This document shows, piece by piece, positions 8,079 through 17,337 of a DNA stretch of 64,000 nt. The first letter of the stretch is position 1. Each line of letters opens with the position of its first letter. A program made the position numbers and the translations under genes. Below the pieces are notes generated by a model. The model saw nothing but the letters and a program-made list of their open reading frames with translations. It was not told the DNA's origin and made no database searches. The DNA comes from Pseudomonadota bacterium. Its GTDB lineage: Bacteria; Pseudomonadota; Gammaproteobacteria; Burkholderiales; UBA9220. The stretch lies in assembly GCA_021845865.1 (NCBI GenBank), contig JAJZVC010000001.1, forward strand, positions 53,265 through 117,264, in the 5' to 3' direction.

Positions 8079-9584
8079 TCAACGCTTGGCCAAATGCGCC
8101 AAACCGCGAGCCCCCAGCAAAGCGAGGCCCTTGAATTCCCGATAGCTCTTTTCATCCAGCGGTTCGTCGCTGTCCATCCGATCGGCGTAGAACAGCCCCA
8201 CCGGCTTGTCGTGGACGTAGACCGACATGGCGAAGAAATCCTGGCCTTCGGTCATGGCAACCAAATCCGACCCCAGAAGGCCGCCCAGTTGCGCCCGATT
8301 GCCCTCGTTCACCCAGATTCCTTGCACTTTTTCCATAAGCCTGGCGAACAGATTGGGAGATTCCATGGAAAAAGCGAAATGCCGCAAAGGCGAGTCGGCG
8401 GCAGCGCCCACGACATATTTCGCCCTCACCCATTTGCGGTCAGGCGCCATCAGGGCGAACACTACCCGGTCCAGTCCAATGCCTTCGCGCATCCCCTGCA
8501 TCACCAAGGAAAGCATGTCGTGCAGATTCAACGTGCCATCGGAATGAGCCGCGATTTCGCTCATGGAGCGTTGCAGCGCCTCAGGATGGGGAACGCCATG
8601 GTGGCGCGCAGGCCGCTCCCCCCGCGCCGTCGAGGAAGACGCCCCGTTCTTGGAAGGTTCCATTGCGCGCGCCTTCTCTCCAGGCTCTTCTTCCTCGGCT
8701 TCTTCCGGCCATTCGCCTGGTTCCAGGGGCAGCCAGGCAGCCAAGGGGGGAACGCCGTAGCGGCGCCAGCCACGCGCGGCCACGGCACAATCCACGTGGA
8801 CTACCGCTGCAGCCTCGTCAGGAGAAATGCACAACAACTCAGCCAATGCTTCGTAATCGGCCTCGAACTTTTCATCGTACCAGCCTCGTCGTCCCCGCCG
8901 GACCACATCCATGGCGATCAGCACCTGCCGCGTCCGGGGGCGCTCGGCATTTTTCGGGTCCATCAGGGACAGGGTCAAGTCGGGCAGGCGCCAATCCTTG
9001 GCCAGGACCTCCTGCAACGACGAAAGAGGGAAGCCGAAGACGCGTGTTTCCGCCTCCACGTCGCCTACCCCCTCCTTCCGCTGCAGGCGCCTGACTTGAC
9101 GCATTTCCTCCGGCGCCATGCACCCCATGACCAAGCGGGCAAAATCATGAAGCAGGCCGGCGACGTACACCTCCTCCGACTGAATATCCTTGCGCAAGAT
9201 AGCCCAGTCGCGGGCCAGATAGGCCGCATGAAACGCCGCGCTAAAGGCATGGAGCACGGCATCGAGGGATCGTGGTTCCCCCTGCAGCAGATCCTCGATA
9301 ATGGACAGGCGGGAAAGTTGCTGAAACAGTGGCGTAATGCCGATCACCACGACAGCATTTTCAACCGTGGTAATTTCACTCTCGAAGTGGGAGCTTCTTG
9401 GGCGATTGGCCAGCTTAAGAACCCGGACGGTCAGCATCGGATCATGGAGAATGACCTTCGCCACCTCGGCGGGACGAACTTTATCGGCCCTCCTGGCAAG
9501 GCGCGCCACTTCCACCGCTGTATGCCGCAACACTGGAAATTCGCGCTTTTCCAGATACGCAACCCATTCGTTGACCGATCTCAT
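8079..9584 (-). CDS. HDOD domain protein with C-terminal GAF-like region
   Basis: A 501-residue signalling-type protein. The N-terminal half is an HDOD domain: it opens with a FPVLRHTAVEVARLA-type segment, continues through ILHDPMLTVRVLKLANRP and has the central AYLARDWA and YVAGLLHDFARLV helices. A charged, low-complexity linker (about 290-330, rich in E, P and A) leads to a GAF-like C-terminal domain (about 350-490, with GLDRVVFALMAPD and DFFAMSVYVHDKPVGLFYAD). HDOD proteins act in regulation and motility, but the ligand here is unknown. Its ATG overlaps the stop of the upstream methyltransferase by four bases (ATGA), so the two are probably translationally coupled. The gene is downstream of motAB. 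Confidence 0.88.
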   Translation of the reverse strand: MRSVNEWVAYLEKREFPVLRHTAVEVARLARRADKVRPAEVAKVILHDPMLTVRVLKLANRPRSSHFESEITTVENAVVVIGITPLFQQLSRLSIIEDLLQGEPRSLDAVLHAFSAAFHAAYLARDWAILRKDIQSEEVYVAGLLHDFARLVMGCMAPEEMRQVRRLQRKEGVGDVEAETRVFGFPLSSLQEVLAKDWRLPDLTLSLMDPKNAERPRTRQVLIAMDVVRRGRRGWYDEKFEADYEALAELLCISPDEAAAVVHVDCAVAARGWRRYGVPPLAAWLPLEPGEWPEEAEEEEPGEKARAMEPSKNGASSSTARGERPARHHGVPHPEALQRSMSEIAAHSDGTLNLHDMLSLVMQGMREGIGLDRVVFALMAPDRKWVRAKYVVGAAADSPLRHFAFSMESPNLFARLMEKVQGIWVNEGNRAQLGGLLGSDLVAMTEGQDFFAMSVYVHDKPVGLFYADRMDSDEPLDEKSYREFKGLALLGARGLAHLAKR

Positions 9585-10399
9585 GTCGACTGAGCCCCTT
9601 TCGCCGTGATGATATCATCGTGACGGTAAAGGTATAGGGTAGAACCGTGCAGATCGGACAATTCCACGGTTTCGCTTGGGGCAATCCCCGGCAGCGCAAA
9701 GGTATTACTGATAAATACCGCGCCCGGCTTCATTTCCGCCTTGAGCTTGAGGAGCAAGCGAGGCATCGGCGCAGGCGAAAGGTAGGCATAAATGACATCA
9801 AAAGCCGCCAGATCCGCGCCCCACAGGCTTCCCCAGCGCAGCGACCACGAATCGCCTGCTCTTGCCGCCATATAGCGCCCCACGAGAAATGGCAGAGGGG
9901 CGGACTCCATGCCGGTGTAAACCCCTTCCGGCCGCGTCGAGGCCAAATAGCCCAACACCCTCCCCGTTCCGGCCCCCAAATCGACAAAGCGGAATGTTTT
10001 CCCGGCGGGAAGCAGCCGGCTCAGGGCTTGCAGCGCCTTGGCGCCGGTAAGATAAAGTGGCACTCGGGAATAAAACACGCCCCAATATACAATCAGCAAG
10101 ATGGCGAACAGCATCAGGAACCACCGGGGCTCAATCGACATCGAATAGGCAAGGAACAGTCCGGGGACGAACAGTAAATTGATCACCCACCACCAGGAAG
10201 ACAGCCCCCAGGCATAACCCAATATGGCGGCCAGACAGCCGATGATCAGCGCGGCATAAAAAGGGGGAAGGGAAGGAAAGCCGAAAAATTCGGCCAGCGG
10301 AAAAACGAAAGCCAGCCCCACTAACAACGCCAGCACTTGCGCCAGCAGCGCCATCGCGGACACCGGCCAGGACCGGGACAAGCGCCTTAGCAGCACCAT
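9581..10399 (-). CDS. Membrane-anchored class I SAM methyltransferase
   Basis: A 272-residue protein whose first 120 residues contain about four hydrophobic segments, such as ALLAQVLALLVGLAFVF and FLMLFAILLIVYWGVFY. They are followed by a cytosolic Rossmann-type methyltransferase domain with the SAM motif VDLGAGTGRVLGYL at 139-152 and a motif IV-like stretch FDVIYAYLSPAPM. The substrate is unknown. It starts 6 bases after the motB stop and overlaps the HDOD gene by ATGA, so it belongs to the mot-linked run. The fusion of membrane segments to a methyltransferase is uncommon. Confidence 0.85.
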   Translation of the reverse strand: MVLLRRLSRSWPVSAMALLAQVLALLVGLAFVFPLAEFFGFPSLPPFYAALIIGCLAAILGYAWGLSSWWWVINLLFVPGLFLAYSMSIEPRWFLMLFAILLIVYWGVFYSRVPLYLTGAKALQALSRLLPAGKTFRFVDLGAGTGRVLGYLASTRPEGVYTGMESAPLPFLVGRYMAARAGDSWSLRWGSLWGADLAAFDVIYAYLSPAPMPRLLLKLKAEMKPGAVFISNTFALPGIAPSETVELSDLHGSTLYLYRHDDIITAKGAQST

Positions 10400-10405
10400 C
10401 CTCGG

Positions 10406-11374
10406 TCAGTGCTTGTCCGCCGGCGCGACATTCTTATCGGGCGAGGCCGTCCCGCTTGGCGCTTCAGGGGGAGGAGACGGCGCTGCCGCGCTTTCCTGCA
10501 AGGCCGCTTCTTCCGCCTGCTTGTTCATGACAATGATGCTGATGCGTCGGTTGATCGGATTATACGGGTCCTGTTTGTCGAACTGGATCGCCGAGGCCAG
10601 CCCCACGACCCGCAGAATCTTGGTCTCGTCCATCCCCGCTTTAACCAGTTCCCGGCGTGACGCATTGGCGCGGTCGGAGGACAGCTCCCAGTTGCTGTAA
10701 CCGGTCTCCCCACCCGAATAGGGCGTGGCGTCGGTGTGGCCGGAGAGGGTGACGCGGTTGGGCACATCGTTGAGCACCTTGCCGATCTCGTCCAGAATCA
10801 CCTTGGTGTAGTCCTTGAGGTGGGCGCTGCCGATATCGAACATCGGGCGGTTTTTCTCGTCCACAATCTGGATGCGCAAGCCATCCCGCGTGATATCCAG
10901 CAGGATTTGCTTCTTGAACTGCTTGAGGGTCGGATTGCTTTCGATCAGCTTCTCGATCTTCTGCTTCAGGTCGTTCAGTCTTTTCTTTTCTTCCTCGGAT
11001 TTTTGCTCCTGGATTTCCGGCTTGGCCGCCGCACCACCCTGCAGAATGATGGTGCGCTTGATGTCGGGCTGGTCTGCCATTTGGACCTGTCCGACGCTGC
11101 GCGTCAGGTCCTTACCGCCACCCTTGATGGGGCTGGTGGCGTCACCCGTGCCGGAGCCGCCGGAAAGCGCCACTTTCAGCGGGGTCTTGAAGAAATCCGC
11201 AATGCCCATCAGCGTCGCCTTGGTGGCGGAACTCAGCAGCCACATCAGCAGGAAGAACGCCATCATCGCCGTCACGAAATCGGCATAGGCGATCTTCCAT
11301 GCTCCGCCATGGGCACCGCCGTGGCCCTTCTTGATGCGCTTGATGATTATGGGACGTTGGGAATCGTCGCTCAT
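10406..11374 (-). CDS. motB: Flagellar motor stator protein MotB
   Basis: A 322-residue stator subunit that anchors MotA to peptidoglycan and forms the proton channel. It has a short basic N-terminus, then one membrane helix AYADFVTAMMAFFLLMWLL with the essential channel aspartate at residue 32. A linker and plug region leads to a C-terminal OmpA-like peptidoglycan-binding domain with VTLSGHTDATPYSGG. The extreme C-terminus is a Pro/Ala-rich tail. It starts 14 bases after motA ends. No other flagellar structural genes are in the window, so the remaining flagellum genes must be elsewhere. Confidence 0.96.
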   Translation of the reverse strand: MSDDSQRPIIIKRIKKGHGGAHGGAWKIAYADFVTAMMAFFLLMWLLSSATKATLMGIADFFKTPLKVALSGGSGTGDATSPIKGGGKDLTRSVGQVQMADQPDIKRTIILQGGAAAKPEIQEQKSEEEKKRLNDLKQKIEKLIESNPTLKQFKKQILLDITRDGLRIQIVDEKNRPMFDIGSAHLKDYTKVILDEIGKVLNDVPNRVTLSGHTDATPYSGGETGYSNWELSSDRANASRRELVKAGMDETKILRVVGLASAIQFDKQDPYNPINRRISIIVMNKQAEEAALQESAAAPSPPPEAPSGTASPDKNVAPADKH

Positions 11375-11388
11375 CGCTACCTACCCTA

Positions 11389-12249
11389 TCAACGGGACTT
11401 GGCTTGCTTGACGTGATCTTCCAGCTCGGAGAAGGAAGGGCGTTCCGTGGAATAAAGCACCTTGCGCCCGAATTCCACGGCCACTTGCGGCGCATAACCG
11501 TTCAGGCTGGCCAGCAGGGTAATCTTGATGCATTCGAGCAGTTTGCTGGATTCGTTCAGGCGATGTTCCAGCAAGGTCGCCAGCGGGCCGACAAAGCCAT
11601 AGCCCAGCAGGATGCCGAGGAAGGTCCCCACCAGGGCATGGGCCACCATCAGGCCGAGCTCGGCGGGCGGCTTGTCGGCGTTGGACATGGTGTGGACCAC
11701 TCCCATCACCGCCGCCACGATACCGAAGGCCGGCATGCCGTCGGCCGCTTTGGTCAGGGCGGAGATGGGCACCTGTCCCTCGTGGTGGTGGGTCTCGATC
11801 TCGTTGTCCATCAGGTTCTCGATCTCGAAGGCATTCAGGTTGCCGCCCACCATGATCCGCAGATAGTCGGTCAGGAACTCCACCGCATGATGGTCCGACA
11901 GGATCATGGGATACTTGGAGAACAAAGGGCTGTCGTGGGGAGTATCGACATCAGATTCGATGGCCATCAGGCCTTCCTTGCGGACCTTGGCCAGAATTTC
12001 ATACAGCAGGGCCAGGAGTTCCATGTAGAGGGCCTTGTTGAACTTCGACCCCTTGAGAAGAATAGGCAACGATTTGATGGTGGCCTTGATCACTTTGGTG
12101 CCGTTTGCGGTGACAAATGCCCCCGCGGCCGCCCCGCCGATCATCAGCAACTCAATTGGCTGCAGCAAAGCGGCAAGGTGGCCGCCTGCCAAGGCAAACC
12201 CGCCGAACACCGACCCCAGAACGATGATATAGCCAATAATGACAAACAT
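11389..12249 (-). CDS. motA: Flagellar motor stator protein MotA
   Basis: A 286-residue inner-membrane protein that forms the proton-driven stator with MotB. Membrane segments are near residues 1-25, 30-50, 170-190 and 200-225. The large cytoplasmic loop between segments 2 and 3 includes KVRKEGLMAIESDVDTPHDS. The third and fourth helices carry the family-typical PAFGIVAAVMGVVHTM and GTFLGILLGYGFVGPLA. The 78-base gap upstream, after the CopD-like gene, contains an inverted repeat but no clear sigma-28 promoter. MotB follows directly. Confidence 0.97.
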   Translation of the reverse strand: MFVIIGYIIVLGSVFGGFALAGGHLAALLQPIELLMIGGAAAGAFVTANGTKVIKATIKSLPILLKGSKFNKALYMELLALLYEILAKVRKEGLMAIESDVDTPHDSPLFSKYPMILSDHHAVEFLTDYLRIMVGGNLNAFEIENLMDNEIETHHHEGQVPISALTKAADGMPAFGIVAAVMGVVHTMSNADKPPAELGLMVAHALVGTFLGILLGYGFVGPLATLLEHRLNESSKLLECIKITLLASLNGYAPQVAVEFGRKVLYSTERPSFSELEDHVKQAKSR

Positions 12250-12270
12250 AACTCGCCTAACCCTTGTTCC

Positions 12271-12294
12271 GCCGGTTGACCTTCCTTAACCGGC
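12271..12294. repeat. Inverted repeat upstream of motA
   Basis: Arms GCCGGTT and AACCGGC are separated by 10 bases in the gap between the CopD-like gene and motA. No T-run follows on the minus strand, so it may be an operator or a Rho-dependent hairpin rather than a classical terminator. Confidence 0.35.
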
Positions 12295-12327
12295 AAGATA
12301 TTTTCCGTTCGGACACGACCGAGACTC

Positions 12328-12789
12328 TCAGCCGAATACCGCCCCCCATCGGGCTATGGCCACAATCGCCAAGCCAAGGCTCAAATTCACGGCGATCAGC
12401 GGCCGAATAACCGCCAGAGCCCCTCCCGCCGCTTTCCAGTTTTGCTCGTTAACGCCCGCCTTTAGGCGCTGGTAAGGAACGAAATAGATGAAACAATAAA
12501 TCAGCATCATGATAATGCCAAGGCCGGTCATGATGTGGATATTGACCGCCACGCCGCCAAATCCGCCCAGCAACCCGACCAGGTACAGCCCGGTGGACAG
12601 GATGAGAACAATCGACGCCCATACCCAGGGGAAAAAACGCGAAAAAACGCCCGCCAGCAAAGTCAGGCGCTGGGGCGGCTCCAGCGTTGCCGCGGCAACT
12701 GGCCGCAGGGCCATGTGGGCAAAGAACATCCCCCCTACCCAAATCACCGCTCCCAACAGATGCAAGGTCAAGGCCAGGCCGGTCAGCAT
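12328..12789 (-). CDS. CopD-like integral membrane protein
   Basis: A 153-residue protein with four hydrophobic segments and the CopD-type N-terminus [19 protein letters not shown], which holds a conserved histidine and the WxGG turn. CopD-family proteins are linked to copper handling or to heme-like redox work, but many short members like this one have no known role. Its ATG lies inside the 3' end of rnhB with a 7-base overlap, so it is probably cotranscribed at the tail of the envelope cluster. The exact function is unknown. Confidence 0.75.
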   Translation of the reverse strand: MLTGLALTLHLLGAVIWVGGMFFAHMALRPVAAATLEPPQRLTLLAGVFSRFFPWVWASIVLILSTGLYLVGLLGGFGGVAVNIHIMTGLGIIMMLIYCFIYFVPYQRLKAGVNEQNWKAAGGALAVIRPLIAVNLSLGLAIVAIARWGAVFG

Positions 12790-13367
12790 AAGCCGCTCTC
12801 CACAATCACTTTTTTCACAGGACCGAAACTTCGGCGGTGCACCGCCGAGGCGCCATGGATGCGCAACAATTCCAAATGCTCTGCCGTAGGATACCCCTTG
12901 TGCCGGTCAAAGCCATATTGGGGAAACCCCTGATTTAGTCTTTGCATTTCCGCATCCCTGGCCGTCTTGGCCAGAATCGACGCGGCGGAAATCTCCGCTA
13001 CCTTGCTATCCCCCTTGACCACGGCCTCGCTCGGCACGTTCAAGGGTGGACAATGCAAACCGTCCACCATAACCTTGTCCGGCAGCACCGGCAGGCCCTC
13101 GACCGCTCGGCGCATGGCCAGCAGGCTGGCTTGAAGGATATTCAGGCGGTCGATCTCCTCTACGTCCGCCCAGGCAATCGACCAGGCCATGGCATCCGCC
13201 TTGATGCGTTCGGCCAGCGTATCACGCTTTTTCTCGCTTAGCTTCTTGGAATCCGCCAAGCCGGGAATGGGATGGGCAGGATCGAGAATCACCGCCGCCG
13301 CGAATACCGCCCCCGCGAGCGGCCCCCGCCCCGCCTCATCCACGCCGCAAATGAGCGCGGAGTTCAT
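12783..13367 (-). CDS. rnhB: Ribonuclease HII
   Basis: A 194-residue nuclease that cuts the RNA strand of RNA-DNA hybrids and removes misincorporated ribonucleotides. The signature [14 protein letters not shown] places the first two acidic catalytic residues at Asp10 and Glu11; further acidic residues lie in MVDGLHCP and the C-terminal region. I start at the ATG that overlaps the lpxB stop (ATGA), not at a codon six residues upstream. The position after lpxB is the usual proteobacterial one. Confidence 0.96.
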   Translation of the reverse strand: MNSALICGVDEAGRGPLAGAVFAAAVILDPAHPIPGLADSKKLSEKKRDTLAERIKADAMAWSIAWADVEEIDRLNILQASLLAMRRAVEGLPVLPDKVMVDGLHCPPLNVPSEAVVKGDSKVAEISAASILAKTARDAEMQRLNQGFPQYGFDRHKGYPTAEHLELLRIHGASAVHRRSFGPVKKVIVESGLC

Positions 13368-14524
13368 CCGCGAGCCTCCAAGCACCGCAACACAGCGCTC
13401 GCCGCCTTTTCCGCCGTATTCTGCCGCAGGTCCTGCTGCATTTGACCAAACACCTGCTGCAACCCCGCCGCAACAGACTTGTCCTGCAGCAGGTTAAAAA
13501 GCGCCTGGGCCAGATTATCGGCCGTGGCATCTTCCTGAATCAATTCCGGCACCACGAAACGCCCCGCCAGAATATTGGGCAACCCAACGTAGGGAAGATA
13601 CTTCTTGTGCTTGATAATGCGCCAGCTCAAATCGGGCATTTTGTAGGAAATAACCATCGGCCGCTTCAGCAGCGCCGCCTCCAGGGTCGCCGTGCCGGAG
13701 GCCACCAAGGCGGCATCGCAGGCAATAAGCGCGTCGTGAGCGTGACCAAAGAGAATGGTGAGAGGCAAATCCTGCGCCTTGAGGCGGTAGAGGGTTTCCT
13801 CGAACAGGTGGCGGGTTTCGCGGCTGACCATGGGCACCAGGAATGTCGCATCCGGCTGCAGTTCAAGCAGGCGCCGCGCGGTGCGGACGAACAAGTCCGC
13901 CATGGCCTGCACCTCGCTCTGGCGGCTGCCGGGCAATAAGGCAATGATAGTGCCCTCGCGGCGCAACTTCAGCAGGTCCCGTGCCCCGCCTCTGTCCGGC
14001 TCAAGGGGTAGCATATCGGCCAAAGGGTGCCCGACGTAGGAAGCCGGAACGCCGGCCTCATCGTAGAGCGGTTTCTCGAAAGGGAACAAAGCCAGCATGT
14101 GGGTGACCGATTGGGCAATTTGCCGCATGCGTTCCCGCCGCCAGGCCCAAATCGAAGGGCTTACATAGTGGACGGTTGGCACGCCGCCCCGCTTCAGGGA
14201 ATGCTCCAGGGAAAGATTGAAGTCGGGCGCATCAATACCGATGAAAATATCCGGTTTTTCCGCCAACCACAGACGCTTCAGCTTTTTACGGATGCCGACG
14301 ATTTCCCGGTAATGGCGAAGCACTTCCACGTAGCCTCGTACCGCCAGTTTTTCCATGGGATAGAGCACGTGCATGCCGGCACTTTCCATCTTCGGCCCGC
14401 CGACTCCCACGAACTCCGCATCGGGAAGGTGCTTCTTCAGGGCCTGGATAAGATGCGCGCCGAGCAGGTCGCCCGAGGACTCCCCCGCGACCAGCGCGAT
14501 CTTTCTGTTTTGCTGAGGCGCCAT
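13364..14524 (-). CDS. lpxB: Lipid-A-disaccharide synthase
   Basis: A 386-residue peripheral membrane glycosyltransferase that joins UDP-2,3-diacylglucosamine and lipid X to form the lipid A disaccharide. The N-terminus [19 protein letters not shown] and the [24 protein letters not shown] and [14 protein letters not shown] motifs are diagnostic, as are [10 protein letters not shown] and [13 protein letters not shown] in the C-terminal half. It follows lpxA after a 20-base gap and overlaps rnhB by four bases. Length is normal. Confidence 0.98.
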   Translation of the reverse strand: MAPQQNRKIALVAGESSGDLLGAHLIQALKKHLPDAEFVGVGGPKMESAGMHVLYPMEKLAVRGYVEVLRHYREIVGIRKKLKRLWLAEKPDIFIGIDAPDFNLSLEHSLKRGGVPTVHYVSPSIWAWRRERMRQIAQSVTHMLALFPFEKPLYDEAGVPASYVGHPLADMLPLEPDRGGARDLLKLRREGTIIALLPGSRQSEVQAMADLFVRTARRLLELQPDATFLVPMVSRETRHLFEETLYRLKAQDLPLTILFGHAHDALIACDAALVASGTATLEAALLKRPMVISYKMPDLSWRIIKHKKYLPYVGLPNILAGRFVVPELIQEDATADNLAQALFNLLQDKSVAAGLQQVFGQMQQDLRQNTAEKAASAVLRCLEARG

Positions 14525-14544
14525 TGAACTTCACCCGCGAGGAA

Positions 14545-15318
14545 TCAACGGATAATCCCGCGGCCAGACGCCTCCAGGAACTCCAGCATGGGCTGGACCT
14601 CAGGGCAGTCGGCTAGCTGGTCTTTCAGGGACAGCTTGGCTTGCTCAAGCGTCAAACCGGATTTGTAGAGCGTTTTGTAGGCGCGTTTCAGACCGGCAAG
14701 GGTGTCCGAACCAAAACCACGCCGTTTTAGGCCTTCCGTATTGAGGCCGTAGGGCTTCGCCGTGTTGCCCGCAGCCGTTACATAGGGGGGAATGTCCTGC
14801 AGCACGATGGTGCCCATGGCAGTGATGGCGTGGGCGCCGATATGCACGAACTGATGAACGACCGTAAAACCGCCGAGGATGGCAAAATCCCCGACCTTAA
14901 CGTGGCCGGCCAGCTGGGCGTTGTTGGCGAAAATAGTGTTGTTGCCGACTTGGCAATCATGGGCCAAGTGAACATAGGCCATGATCCAATTGTCGTTCCC
15001 TACCCGGGTGGCTCCCGCATCCTGCACCGTGCCGCAGTTAAAGGTGCAAAATTCCCGGATGACGTTTCGGTCGCCGATTTCGAGCCGCGTCGGCTCGCCG
15101 TCGTACTTCTTGTCCTGGGGCACTTCGCCGAGGGAGGAAAACTGGAAAATCCGGTTATCGCGGCCAATGGCAGTATGGCCGTCGATCACCACATGGGGCC
15201 CGATGACGGTTCCTTCCCCTATTTCGACATGCTCGCCGATAACCGAATAGGGGCCAACCGAAACACCGGGCGCGAGCTTGGCCCCTTCGTGGACGATGGC
15301 GGTAGGATGGATGCTCAT
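14545..15318 (-). CDS. lpxA: UDP-N-acetylglucosamine acyltransferase
   Basis: A 257-residue left-handed beta-helix enzyme that puts the first 3-hydroxyacyl chain on UDP-GlcNAc in lipid A synthesis. Hexapeptide repeats run from [20 protein letters not shown] to about residue 185, with the catalytic-histidine segment in [15 protein letters not shown]. The C-terminal helical region closes the protein. The start is the ATG overlapping the fabZ stop (ATGA); a longer in-frame extension runs into fabZ and is not used. The order fabZ-lpxA-lpxB is conserved. Confidence 0.98.
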   Translation of the reverse strand: MSIHPTAIVHEGAKLAPGVSVGPYSVIGEHVEIGEGTVIGPHVVIDGHTAIGRDNRIFQFSSLGEVPQDKKYDGEPTRLEIGDRNVIREFCTFNCGTVQDAGATRVGNDNWIMAYVHLAHDCQVGNNTIFANNAQLAGHVKVGDFAILGGFTVVHQFVHIGAHAITAMGTIVLQDIPPYVTAAGNTAKPYGLNTEGLKRRGFGSDTLAGLKRAYKTLYKSGLTLEQAKLSLKDQLADCPEVQPMLEFLEASGRGIIR

Positions 15319-15752
15319 TCGATAGGCCGGACGGTACACATCAACTCGGCCTCGGTCGCCACTTGGCCATCGACCTTGGCAACGGCGGAGAATTTCCACA
15401 GCCCTCGCTTGTTGGCGACAATGGAAACCTCCATGATCAACTGATCGCCGGGACTTACCGGGCGTTTAAAGCGCGCGCCGTCGATGCCCACGAAATAGTA
15501 CACGGACTTGTCGTCAGGACCGTCGCCCATGGTCTTGAAAGAAAGGATGGCGGCGGTTTGGGCCAAGGCTTCCACGATCAGGACCCCGGGCATCACCGGG
15601 TGGTGGGGATAATGGCCGGGAAAGAAAGGCTCGTTCACGGTGACGTTTTTCAGGGCGACGATACGCTCTCCCGGAACCACCTCCAACACGCGGTCCACCA
15701 GCAGGATTGGATAACGGTGGGGAAGATTTTTCAGAATTTCGTGAATATCCAT
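15315..15752 (-). CDS. fabZ: 3-hydroxyacyl-ACP dehydratase
   Basis: A 145-residue hot-dog fold enzyme that dehydrates 3-hydroxyacyl-ACP in fatty acid synthesis. The motifs [16 protein letters not shown] and [26 protein letters not shown] hold the catalytic histidine, and the acidic residue is in the latter helix. I use ATG 15752; a TTG three codons upstream is possible but unlikely. It sits between lpxD and lpxA, where it draws on the same hydroxyacyl-ACP pool as LpxA and LpxD. Confidence 0.97.
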   Translation of the reverse strand: MDIHEILKNLPHRYPILLVDRVLEVVPGERIVALKNVTVNEPFFPGHYPHHPVMPGVLIVEALAQTAAILSFKTMGDGPDDKSVYYFVGIDGARFKRPVSPGDQLIMEVSIVANKRGLWKFSAVAKVDGQVATEAELMCTVRPIE

Positions 15753-15764
15753 CGCGCTCAAGAT

Positions 15765-16814
15765 TCAGTCCCTTTCCAAGGCTTCGAGCCTCGCTTCAAG
15801 TTGTTTGATTCGCTCCGCCATCGCATCCAAATGGCGCAGATGCGCGGCATTTTTCAACCATGCCGCATGGGTCGAAAAAGGCATGGCCGAAGTATAGGTT
15901 CCCGGCGCGGAAATCGACTTGGTTACCAAGGTTCCCGCCGAGACGTTCACATGATCGGCCACTTCAAGATGGCCGAGAATCACCGAGGCGCCCCCCACCG
16001 TGCAATGGCGGCCGATCTTGGCACTGCCCGCTATCCCAACGCAGCCTGCCATGGCGCTATGGGCACCGATACGGACGTTATGGGCCACCTGGATCTGGTT
16101 GTCCAGCTTGACCCCCTCTTCAATCACCGTATTCTCGAGAGCGCCACGATCAATCGTCGTATTAGCGCCGATCTCAACATCATCGCCAATGGTCACTGCC
16201 CCGACCTGCGGAATTTTCAGCCATTTCCCGTCGTCAAGCGCCAGGCCAAAACCATCCGCGCCGATCACCGCTCCTGCGTGAATGATTACCCGGCGGCCGA
16301 CTTCGCACTCGCGATAGATGCTGACATTGGGATAAATAATGGATTCATCCCCGACCACGACGTCATCGCCTATAAAGCAATGGGGATAAATCGTCACCCT
16401 CTCGCCAATTCGAGCATTGCGTCCAATCCATACGTGGGAGCCGACCCGCGCCGTTCCCGCCACTATCGCCGAACCATCCACCACGGCAGAAGCGTGGACA
16501 CCCGCCGGCATCTCGGGCGCCGCGGGATTCAGCAAGGCCGATGCGCGGGCAAAATAGGCGTAGGGATTGGCGCTGACAATGCGTGGCAAGGAAGTGGCAT
16601 CGCGCTCCGCCTCACCCACGATCACGGCGGCAGCCGCCGTGGTCAGCAGCTGACGGCGATACTTGCCATGGACGAAAAAACTGAGGTGCTCGGGCTTGGC
16701 CGTGTCCAGCGGCGCAATTTGAGTGACCCGGACGCTCCCGTCTCCCAGCAGTTCACCGCCCAACCGCTCGACGATCTCTCCCAGGGAGTAGGATGGGCGC
16801 TCCGGCTGCCTCAT
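15765..16814 (-). CDS. lpxD: UDP-3-O-acylglucosamine N-acyltransferase
   Basis: A 349-residue trimeric acyltransferase that adds the second hydroxyacyl chain in lipid A synthesis. It has an N-terminal uridine-binding domain ([17 protein letters not shown] to about residue 100), a long left-handed beta-helix of hexapeptide repeats with the catalytic-histidine segment in [18 protein letters not shown], and a C-terminal coiled helix [18 protein letters not shown]. The ATG start overlaps the upstream ompH stop as TGATG. Length is normal. Confidence 0.98.
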   Translation of the reverse strand: MRQPERPSYSLGEIVERLGGELLGDGSVRVTQIAPLDTAKPEHLSFFVHGKYRRQLLTTAAAAVIVGEAERDATSLPRIVSANPYAYFARASALLNPAAPEMPAGVHASAVVDGSAIVAGTARVGSHVWIGRNARIGERVTIYPHCFIGDDVVVGDESIIYPNVSIYRECEVGRRVIIHAGAVIGADGFGLALDDGKWLKIPQVGAVTIGDDVEIGANTTIDRGALENTVIEEGVKLDNQIQVAHNVRIGAHSAMAGCVGIAGSAKIGRHCTVGGASVILGHLEVADHVNVSAGTLVTKSISAPGTYTSAMPFSTHAAWLKNAAHLRHLDAMAERIKQLEARLEALERD

Positions 16815-17320
16815 CAATTCCCCGTTGCGAGGGCTTTCAATACCTTGTCGGTAATGTCGATGCGGGGGCTCCTGTAAACAGCCTCCTGAAGAATCAAATC
16901 GTACTTTTCCGACTCGGCGATGGAGGCGATCACCTTGTTGGCCTTTTCCTGTACCGCCGCCAATTCCTCATTACGGCGCAGGTTGAGGTCCTCACGGAAC
17001 TCCCGCTGCTGTCGCTGGAACTCACGGTTAAGGTTGGCCAGGTCTCGCTCCTTGTTGCGCCGGTCATTCTCGCTCAGGGTTACGCCGTCTTTTTCCAGCT
17101 TCGTCTGAAGGTCGCGGGCCTGTTTTGCCAGTTTTTGCAGCTCCTGCTCCCGACTGGCAAACTCTTTTTCCAGTTTCTTTTGCGCCTTCACCGCCGGCGC
17201 CGCCTCGCGGAACACCCGGTCGGTGTCCACAAAACCGATTTTCATCTCAGCCGAGGCCAATGCGGGGGCCAACAACGACCCGGCTAAAATTACGGCCAAA
17301 ATGGTAGATTTCTTCAACAT
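16814..17320 (-). CDS. skp: Periplasmic chaperone Skp/OmpH
   Basis: A 168-residue periplasmic chaperone that holds unfolded outer-membrane proteins for the Bam complex. A signal peptide of about 24 residues ends ALASA. The mature part starts [18 protein letters not shown] and has a long charged coiled-coil (about 45-120), the tentacles of the trimer. The C-terminal segment [18 protein letters not shown] matches the family. It lies directly after bamA and before lpxD, the conserved context. Confidence 0.96.
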   Translation of the reverse strand: MLKKSTILAVILAGSLLAPALASAEMKIGFVDTDRVFREAAPAVKAQKKLEKEFASREQELQKLAKQARDLQTKLEKDGVTLSENDRRNKERDLANLNREFQRQQREFREDLNLRRNEELAAVQEKANKVIASIAESEKYDLILQEAVYRSPRIDITDKVLKALATGN

Positions 17321-17337
17321 CGTTCTCCTCGGAATAT

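Noticed and set aside
12250..12327. A sigma-28 flagellar promoter in front of motA
   Set aside because: I looked for TAAA-N15-GCCGATAA; only poor matches are present.
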